Below, one piece after another: positions 7,476 to 11,685 of a DNA stretch of 11,685 nt; positions within the stretch are counted from its first letter, which is position 1, and each line of letters begins with the position of its first letter. The stretch is from Oscillospiraceae bacterium (GTDB lineage: Bacteria > Bacillota > Clostridia > Oscillospirales > Ruminococcaceae), in contig JAHZBJ010000018.1 of assembly GCA_019423445.1 (NCBI GenBank), forward strand, positions 1,849 to 13,533. Reading direction: 5' to 3'. The translations under genes and the position numbers were made by a program. A model generated the notes under the pieces. The model ran no database searches, was not told the DNA's origin, and saw only the letters and a program-made list of their open reading frames with translations.

Positions 7476-8561
7476 TCAGGGGTGCTTGTAGAAGGGAAGG
7501 GGAACTACCTCCGCCGCCACCCGGCGGCCCCGGACCTCAGCCTCCACCGCCTGGCCCGGCTGGGCGAATTCCTTTTCCACCAGGGCCATGGCCACGGGAT
7601 GCCCCAGGAAGGGGCAGTGGGTGCCGGAAGTGGTATGGCCGATCTGGCGGTCTCCGGCAAACACCGGCTCATGCTCCCGGATGATGCCCCGGCCGGTGAC
7701 CTTGAGGCCCACCCGGGCGATTTTGGGCTCCCCCTTTTCCTCCAGAGCCTTTTTCCCAATGAAGTCCGGTTTCCCCATCTTCACGGCGAAGCCCAGCCCC
7801 GTCTCCAGGGGGGTGATGCCGTCGTCCATCTCGTGGCCGTAGAGAGGCATGGCCGCTTCCAGGCGGAGGGTGTCCCGGGCCCCCAGGCCGCAGGGGATGA
7901 GGCCCAGGTCCTTCCCGGCCTCCATCAAAGCCTCCCAGAGCTTGGGGCCGTCCTCCCAGGCGCAGTAGAGCTCGTAGCCGTTTTCCCCGGTGTAGCCGGT
8001 TTTGGAAATCAGGCAGGGGATCCCTGCCGCTGTCCCCCGGGGGATGCAGCTGTAGTATTTTACCGGGATATCCTCAGAGGCAGCCACCTTCCGGAGGATC
8101 TCCTCCGCCAGGGGCCCCTGGAGGGCCAGCTGGCTGACGGTGGCGGAGATGTCGGTAAACTCCGCCCCGGGGAGCTGGTGGGCCTTCATCCAGGCGAAGT
8201 CCTTGTCCTTGTTGGAGGCGTTGACCACAATGAAATAGTGGTTGTCCCGGATCTTGTAGACGATGAGGTCGTCCACCACGCCCCCTTCTTCGTTGCACAT
8301 GGGGCTGTACCGGGCCCGGCCATCCTCCATGTTGGTGAAGTCGTTGGTGAGCAGGTGGTTCAGGTTCTCCAGAGCCTTCTCCCCCTGGCAGAGGATCTCC
8401 CCCATGTGGGAGACGTCGAAGAGTCCGCACTTCTGGCGCACCGCCATGTGCTCGGCGATGACCCCCGTGCCGTACTGCACCGGCAGCATGTACCCCGCAA
8501 AGGGGACCATCTTGCCGCCGTACTGGAGGTGAAGGTCATAAAGGGCTGTTTTCTGTTCCAT
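7476..8561 (-). CDS. gcvT: Glycine cleavage system T protein (aminomethyltransferase)
   Basis: This enzyme transfers the one-carbon unit from aminomethyl-lipoyl-GcvH to tetrahydrofolate, giving 5,10-methylene-THF and ammonia. The product is 361 residues, the usual GcvT length. The family segments FDVSHMGEI (49-57) and GGVVDDLIVY (93-102) are present; the second holds the conserved folate-site Asp pair at 97/98. A C-terminal barrel with GHTTSGTHCPFLGHPVAMALV is typical. The start chosen is ATG at 8561, with AAAGGAG (8573-8579) 11 nt upstream. An in-frame TTG at 8582 would place the ribosome binding site inside the gene and is unlikely. It is the first gene of the operon, behind the glycine riboswitch and leader terminator. 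Confidence 0.97.
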   Translation of the reverse strand: MEQKTALYDLHLQYGGKMVPFAGYMLPVQYGTGVIAEHMAVRQKCGLFDVSHMGEILCQGEKALENLNHLLTNDFTNMEDGRARYSPMCNEEGGVVDDLIVYKIRDNHYFIVVNASNKDKDFAWMKAHQLPGAEFTDISATVSQLALQGPLAEEILRKVAASEDIPVKYYSCIPRGTAAGIPCLISKTGYTGENGYELYCAWEDGPKLWEALMEAGKDLGLIPCGLGARDTLRLEAAMPLYGHEMDDGITPLETGLGFAVKMGKPDFIGKKALEEKGEPKIARVGLKVTGRGIIREHEPVFAGDRQIGHTTSGTHCPFLGHPVAMALVEKEFAQPGQAVEAEVRGRRVAAEVVPLPFYKHP

Positions 8562-8610
8562 GGGACCGCGCTCTCCTTTCAAATTCTTCCCGGCAGATTT
8601 GTTAAAGAAA

Positions 8611-8653
8611 ACACAAACAAAAAGGACACACGGCGAATAAACACCGTGTGTCC
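8611..8653 (-). terminator. Riboswitch-associated leader terminator of the gcv operon
   Basis: On the minus strand a perfect 10-bp stem (8644-8653 with 8624-8633) and a 10-nt loop are followed by TTTTTGTTTG. It lies between aptamer 2 and gcvT. Its first bases overlap the 3' edge of aptamer 2 (about 8652-8656), which fits transcription attenuation. By analogy with other gcvT glycine riboswitches, glycine binding should prevent termination (an ON switch); that direction is inferred. Confidence 0.9.
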
Positions 8654-8825
8654 CTGTCTTCGTACCTGAAAGATTACCTCCCCGCCCGCCTGGGGAACCG
8701 CCGGGGAAGCTGCCTCGTCGGTGGCGCTGAACGCCTTTCCAGAGTTTCGTCCAGACCCGGTCCTTTTTGCCTGAGAGTTTTTGCCCCTTCGGCGCCGGCC
8801 TTTTGCCGCCTCTCCCGGGTCCTTC
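8652..8825 (-). promoter_or_regulatory. Tandem glycine riboswitch (two aptamers)
   Basis: Read on the minus strand, aptamer 1 (about 8825-8754) has a perfect 7-bp closing stem (8815-8821 with 8754-8760), GGGAGAGG, the hallmark GCGCCGAAGGGGCAAA, CTCTCAGGC and AAAAGGAC. A linker of about 8 nt follows. Aptamer 2 (about 8745-8652) has CTCTGGAAAG, CACCGACGAGGCA, an extra stem of about 8 bp (8702-8709 with 8677-8684), then CTTTCAGG and GACAGGG. These match the known glycine riboswitch consensus in order and spacing. It lies upstream of gcvT, the classic site, and senses glycine to control its catabolism through the terminator that follows. Confidence 0.95.
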
Positions 8826-8848
8826 ATCCGATATTCCTTTGTGACCCT

Positions 8849-8877
8849 ATTTTAACACATCCGTGTAAAAACCACAA
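8849..8877 (-). promoter_or_regulatory. Promoter of the gcv operon
   Basis: On the minus strand TTGTGG (8872-8877) is separated by 17 nt from TAAAAT (8849-8854), which is preceded by TG one base upstream, an extended -10. Transcription should begin near 8842, just before aptamer 1. The -35 is weak, but position, spacing and the extended -10 agree. The first base of repeat island 2 (8878) touches the -35 hexamer. Confidence 0.75.
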
Positions 8878-9310
8878 GTCCGTGAGAAAAGATTCTGCAA
8901 ACCCCCGGGCAAGGGCCCGGTTCCAGGTCCGTGAGAAGAGGGACGCAGAGGCGTAAAATTGTGCCCCGCTCCCTGAACAAGCAACCTGGGCTGGGAAGAG
9001 CGCTGGACACACCCACAAAAGCGCCTGCTGAATCCCGCCCGGCAGGCCGGGTTTCCAAGTCCGTGAGAAGAGGGACGCAGAAGCGCAGGGCAGTACCCCG
9101 CTCTTTTCGGGTCCGTGAGAAGAGGGACGCAGAGGCGTAAGTTTGTGCGCCGCTCTCTGAACAAATAACAGGCGTTGGGGAGGACTCACAGGAATCCTCT
9201 CCAGCGCCTGCTGAGTCCTGGCTTAGGGAGCAATACGCTCTTCTCAGCCCAGGTGATATGCTCAGGGAGCGGGGCAGTATCTGACGATTCGCACAACGCT
9301 TCTCACGGAC
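8878..9310 (+). repeat. Repeat island 2: mosaic of four GTCCGTGAG modules and foldbacks
   Basis: This fills the whole space between the gcv promoter and the end of the ECF gene. GTCCGTGAGAA modules start at 8878, 8927, 9059 and 9111; the first two are 49 bp apart, as in island 1. The modules at 8927 and 9111 run on into CCCCGCTC/CGCCGCTC...TGAACA and then structured segments. The last module (9111) is closed by an inverted copy of its own end, CTTCTCACGGAC at 9299-9310, making a roughly 200-bp unit with terminal inverted repeats. Inside is a 16-position stem, 9169-9184 with 9195-9210 (14 Watson-Crick and 2 G-U pairs, 10-nt loop). The right edge is 6 bp from the downstream gene's stop codon. 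There is no transposase and no credible ORF. Confidence 0.85.
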
Positions 9311-9316
9311 ACAAAA

Positions 9317-9883
9317 TCAGCGGGCGTGGGCCAGACGGTTCATAACCCCGGCCTTTTCCAAAGCGGCCCGGAGAACAGGGGCCAGAAGGGTGGCCACCAC
9401 AATGGCCAGGGTGCCGTTGCTCACCGAGGTGACGGCCTTCACCGAGATGTCGGCAATGGCGGTTTCCAGGGCTCCTCCCAGGAGGAGGTCCCGGATAAAG
9501 TCCTTGGTGAGGTAGAGGACCACATAGGCGTAGCTCCCTGCCGCAGAGGCCAGGAGGGTCTTGGGGGTGCTGGCCTTTTTGCCTCCGGTGATAAGCCCGG
9601 CCAGGAAGCCGATGACAAACTTAAACACCAGGGTAAAGGGGGCGGAGCTGGCCCAGCCGTTGAAGATATCGAAGAAGAAGGAACCGATGCCGGCGGAGAG
9701 ACCGCCCCGCACCGGCCCGAACAACAGGCCGGAGACCAGGCAGGCCACGGTGGCCATGTGGATCATGGTTTTGCCCATGGGAGTGGGAATCTCCACCCGG
9801 AGGGTGGTGGCCACATACACCACGGCGGCCATGAGGCCCACCACTACCATATCGTACACGGTGAATTTCTGTTTCTTTTCCAT
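9317..9883 (-). CDS. ECF transporter S component (probable vitamin B6-type substrate)
   Basis: This is the substrate-binding membrane subunit of an energy-coupling factor vitamin importer. It would need the shared EcfA/A'/T module, which is not in this window. The product is 188 residues, normal for S components. It shows about six hydrophobic segments (roughly 10-27, 39-57, 60-76, 82-100, 108-125 and 148-175), with a family-like stretch HMATVACLVSGLLFGPVRGG (43-62) and a basic C-terminus. The start ATG at 9883 has AGAAGG upstream. It lies 42 bp downstream of pdxY on the same strand, so a pyridoxine/pyridoxal-type substrate (PdxU-like) is the best guess. That comes from context only; thiamine-precursor or other vitamins cannot be excluded. 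Confidence 0.88.
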   Translation of the reverse strand: MEKKQKFTVYDMVVVGLMAAVVYVATTLRVEIPTPMGKTMIHMATVACLVSGLLFGPVRGGLSAGIGSFFFDIFNGWASSAPFTLVFKFVIGFLAGLITGGKKASTPKTLLASAAGSYAYVVLYLTKDFIRDLLLGGALETAIADISVKAVTSVSNGTLAIVVATLLAPVLRAALEKAGVMNRLAHAR

Positions 9884-9925
9884 ACAGTCGCGCCTTCTTC
9901 CATTTGTTGTGTGAGTAAACCGGTT

Positions 9926-10789
9926 TTACAGGCTCCGGAAGTCCTTGCTCACCTCCCGGCGGGTAAGCCATTCCAGAGTCCGCTCCAGCATGACCCCTTC
10001 CCGGGGATCGGTGCTGTAGCTGTAGGTGGTTTTGATGGTGAGTTCCACGTAGCGGGCCGCCCGGTCCACCGCCATGGGGAGGCTGTCTCCCTGGAGGAGG
10101 GACGCGGTGAGCACCGCCGCGAAGATGTCGCCGGTACCGGGGTAGTGGACGGGGATGTATTCCCCCGCCGACTTCCAAAAGGAGTTGTGCTCCCGGTCAT
10201 AGCAGAGGTTGGCATATTCCCCGGTGGCCAGAGTGACCCCTGTCACCACCACCCGTTCCGGGCCCAGTTCCCCCAGCCGCGCCAGCATGCTCCTGGCGGC
10301 GGAGGTGGTGATGGCCCCGTTCCAGGGTTCCTCCCCCAGGAGGATGGCGGCCTCAGTGAGGTTGGGAGTGATTACCTGGGCCTCCTTGACCATCCGGCCG
10401 ATGCCCTCCACCATCTGGGAGGTGAAGGAGCGGTACAGCTTCCCGTGGTCCCCCATTACCGGGTCCACCACCTTCAGGGCGGCGGGCCAGCTGCGGAAGA
10501 AGTCCAGGCAGTGGGCCACCTGGTCCGGGGAGCTGAGGTAGCCGGTATAGATGCACTCCAGCGCGAGGTCGAAGCTGCGGTAGTGCTCCAGACAGGGCTC
10601 CATGTAATCGGTAAGGTCCCGGCGGCAGACGTCGCCGAAGCCTCCGGTATGGGTGGAGAGGACGGTGGTGGGGATGGGACAGGCCTGAACGCCCATCACC
10701 GAAAGCACCGGCAGGATCACCGACAGGGAACAGCGGCCGAAACCGGAAAGATCGTGGATTGCGGCCACCCGGGGGGGTCTTGTTGTCAT
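9926..10789 (-). CDS. pdxY: Pyridoxamine/pyridoxal kinase (PdxY-type, ribokinase fold)
   Basis: This kinase phosphorylates salvaged B6 vitamers with ATP, feeding the PLP pool in the cytoplasm. The product is 287 residues, the normal length. The N-terminus has IHDLSGFGRCSLSVILPVLS and TTVLSTHTGGFG. The central VVDPVMGDHGKLY (107-119) and TPNLTEA (141-147) are the PdxK/PdxY signature. The ribokinase anion-hole/catalytic motif is GTGD at 218-221 with Asp221. The start is ATG at 10789, with AGAGGTG about 7 nt upstream. The frame stays open further upstream but lacks family sequence and crosses the promoter. It is followed by the ECF S component, suggesting uptake plus trapping of vitamin B6. Hydroxymethylpyrimidine kinase is less likely given the HDLSGFGRCSL motif. 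Confidence 0.92.
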   Translation of the reverse strand: MTTRPPRVAAIHDLSGFGRCSLSVILPVLSVMGVQACPIPTTVLSTHTGGFGDVCRRDLTDYMEPCLEHYRSFDLALECIYTGYLSSPDQVAHCLDFFRSWPAALKVVDPVMGDHGKLYRSFTSQMVEGIGRMVKEAQVITPNLTEAAILLGEEPWNGAITTSAARSMLARLGELGPERVVVTGVTLATGEYANLCYDREHNSFWKSAGEYIPVHYPGTGDIFAAVLTASLLQGDSLPMAVDRAARYVELTIKTTYSYSTDPREGVMLERTLEWLTRREVSKDFRSL

Positions 10790-10810
10790 CAGTACGCACC
10801 TCTTGATTTC

Positions 10811-10840
10811 AGTATAGCCCTGGACGGGGGAAACCTCAAA
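10811..10840 (-). promoter_or_regulatory. Promoter of pdxY-ECF operon
   Basis: On the minus strand TTTGAG (10835-10840) is separated by 18 nt from TATACT (10811-10816). The inferred start is near 10804, giving a leader of about 15 nt that holds the ribosome binding site. The -10 is good and the -35 moderate. Confidence 0.6.
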
Positions 10841-10867
10841 AGCACCGGGACGAGCCGTTGAAGTTTC

Positions 10868-10883
10868 CGTTTTTATAAAAACG
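10868..10883. promoter_or_regulatory. Perfect 16-bp palindrome, possible operator
   Basis: CGTTTTTATAAAAACG is its own reverse complement. It lies 27 bp upstream of the pdxY -35 and well upstream of the small-protein gene. The rest of this region (10790-11165) is clearly more AT-rich than its surroundings between about 10860 and 11080, with a second short inverted repeat, ATGGA/TCCAT, near 10889-10900. An operator for a dimeric repressor is plausible; no match to a known box is claimed. I could not find a convincing plus-strand promoter here. Confidence 0.4.
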
Positions 10884-11114
10884 CGACAAATGGACATCCA
10901 TATATATAGCACGGTTTTGCTGTTTTTTCCAGAAAAAATTTCCGCTCCTTTTGTCCGGCTTTGGGCCAATCGTGAAACTGCTCAAAAACCATTGGTGTTT
11001 TCCTAGCCCACATTGTGCAACAGGTAGAACAAAAATCCTCTGCCAGAATGTACAAGGGCTATCCGAACCGGAGAAGGAAACACTAGATACTGCGGATGCG
11101 GACTGCTTCGGAAA

Positions 11115-11148
11115 CGGCGGAGCCGGGCCCGGGCAGAAGGCTCCGCCG
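11115..11148 (+). promoter_or_regulatory. Leader hairpin abutting the ribosome binding site
   Basis: A perfect 10-bp stem (11115-11124 with 11139-11148, arm CGGCGGAGCC) and a 14-nt loop end on the first G of the GGAAGGAG ribosome binding site (11148-11155) of the small-protein gene. It has no T-run, so it is not a terminator. It could control access to the ribosome binding site or protect the mRNA 5' region. Confidence 0.6.
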
Positions 11149-11165
11149 GAAGGAGCATGGTCGAT

Positions 11166-11366
11166 ATGAATAAAAACATGGTATCCACCGCCGCCGGCCT
11201 TGCGGCCACCGCTGCTGCCGTAGGCGCCGCAGCCTATGTCATGAACTCCAAGTCCATGAAGGGCCAGCGCAAGGCCATTAAAAAAACCGCCGCCAAGGCG
11301 GGCCGGATGATGACCGGTATGGTAAGCGGCATGGTGGACAGCATGGCGGACCGGATTCTGGGCTGA
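11166..11366 (+). CDS. Small membrane-anchored basic protein, function unknown
   Basis: The product is 66 residues. The N-terminus (about 5-25, VSTAAGLAATAAAVGAAAYVM) is an Ala-rich hydrophobic segment that could span the membrane. A Lys/Arg-rich stretch follows (SMKGQRKAIKKTAAKAGR), then a Met-rich amphipathic helix-like tail ending DRILG. The layout recalls YtxH-type small stress proteins, but I see no diagnostic motif and do not assign it. The start ATG at 11166 is 10 nt after GGAAGGAG; the in-frame ATG at 11157 is only 1 nt from it and is unlikely. A leader hairpin precedes the gene and a strong intrinsic terminator lies 67 bp after the stop, so it appears monocistronic. The dedicated signals and ordinary codon use support a real gene. 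Confidence 0.75.
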   Translation: MNKNMVSTAAGLAATAAAVGAAAYVMNSKSMKGQRKAIKKTAAKAGRMMTGMVSGMVDSMADRILG

Positions 11367-11433
11367 CGGGAAGACATCCATCCTGTCCCAACCAAGGGCC
11401 TGCAGCGTCCCCGGGCATACCGGGGCCGAGGCC

Positions 11434-11466
11434 AAGACGCACCCTCCAGGTGCGTCTTATTTTTTG
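11434..11466 (+). terminator. Intrinsic terminator of the small-protein gene
   Basis: A perfect 10-bp stem AAGACGCACC/GGTGCGTCTT (11434-11443 with 11449-11458) and a 5-nt loop are followed by ATTTTTTG. It is a strong rho-independent terminator on the plus strand. Confidence 0.93.
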
Positions 11467-11528
11467 CCCCCATGGCAGAAATAAATCCCATACCCCCCTC
11501 GTTTTATAGGTGAAGAAAAGGAAGAAAA

Positions 11529-11612
11529 GGGCTTGGGGTTCTCCCCAGCGCCGATTATTGTTCAGGGAGCGGGGCAGTCATTTGTGATGCTGCGTTCCTT
11601 CTCTCCCGGACC
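11529..11612 (-). repeat. Repeat island 3: single copy of the dispersed module
   Basis: The 44-45-bp module 11568-11612 differs from the island 1 module at 1381 at only about three positions. It is preceded by a TGTTCAGGG arm (11559-11567) and an imperfect hairpin (about 11529-11550) that resembles the structured part of island 2. It lies in the 319-bp stretch 11367-11685, which otherwise holds the terminator at 11434 and the promoter at 11618. No coding sequence is visible in that stretch. Confidence 0.8.
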
Positions 11613-11617
11613 CGGAA

Positions 11618-11647
11618 TTGAAAAACGCCTGGGGCCCGTGTTACAAT
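11618..11647 (+). promoter_or_regulatory. Strong rightward promoter for a gene beyond the window
   Basis: TTGAAA (11618-11623), an 18-nt spacer and TACAAT (11642-11647), with TG one base upstream of the -10, match the housekeeping sigma consensus well. Transcription should start near 11654. The last 30 bases hold no start codon with a ribosome binding site, so the target gene is outside. Repeat island 3 ends about 5 bp upstream of the -35. Confidence 0.7.
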
Positions 11648-11685
11648 AAACCCCATACTGCGAATTTTTCGGGTTGGCCCCGGGA

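Noticed and set aside
8562..8582. Upstream TTG start at 8582 for gcvT
   Set aside because: It would put the AAAGGAG ribosome binding site inside the coding sequence. ATG at 8561 matches the family N-terminus.
8824..9189. Proteins encoded in the repeat islands (overlapping open frames on several strands)
   Set aside because: The frames are made of the repeat itself and recur as similar peptides in different frames and islands. They lack ribosome binding sites, and some run through the riboswitch and promoter.
10790..10969. Longer N-terminus for pdxY
   Set aside because: The extension crosses the putative promoter and AT-rich region and has no kinase-family sequence. ATG 10789 has a ribosome binding site and begins just before the IHDLSGFG motif.
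10836..11435. Minus-strand gene across the upstream region and the small-protein gene
   Set aside because: The frame has low-complexity composition, spans the terminator, leader hairpin and AT-rich region, and shows no recognisable motif.

Overview
The window is GC-rich, with strong Shine-Dalgarno sites, a glycine riboswitch, two-subunit glycine decarboxylase genes (gcvPA/gcvPB) and an ECF vitamin transporter component. Together these suggest a high-GC Firmicute of the Clostridia, most likely an Oscillospiraceae-type gut anaerobe (Flavonifractor/Lawsonibacter-like). That placement is an inference from gene content and style, not from a database search.

Layout, left to right. (1) 2-1264 (+): the 3' part of a 4-alpha-glucanotransferase gene (malQ), cut by the window edge. 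(2) 1265-1550: a repeat island between the convergent ends of malQ and lpdA. (3) 1551-8561 (-): a glycine cleavage locus, in transcription order gcvT, gcvH, gcvPA, gcvPB, lplA, then an intrinsic terminator and a hairpin array, then lpdA. Its leader (8562-8877) holds an extended -10 promoter, a tandem glycine riboswitch and an intrinsic terminator. (4) 8878-9310: a second, larger repeat island. (5) 9317-10789 (-): pdxY (pyridoxamine/pyridoxal kinase) followed by an ECF transporter S component, probably a vitamin B6 uptake and salvage operon. (6) 10790-11165: an upstream region with the pdxY promoter, a perfect 16-bp palindrome and a leader hairpin. (7) 11166-11366 (+): a 66-residue membrane-anchored basic small protein of unknown function, with its own terminator. 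(8) 11467-11685: a third repeat copy, then a good outward promoter whose gene lies beyond the edge.

The genes fit together metabolically. GcvT, H, PA and PB plus the dihydrolipoyl dehydrogenase cleave glycine to CO2, NH3 and methylene-THF. LplA loads lipoate onto GcvH. The PLP needed by GcvP can be supplied by PdxY and the neighbouring transporter component. The riboswitch ties expression of the locus to glycine.

The protein-coding content is orthodox. The least explained signals are non-coding. One is a mosaic repeat family, with 44-49-bp modules starting GTCCGTGAG and long foldback hairpins, that fills three intergenic regions and lies very close to promoters and stop codons. The other is an array of tandem hairpins between lplA and lpdA that includes a compensatory base-pair change.
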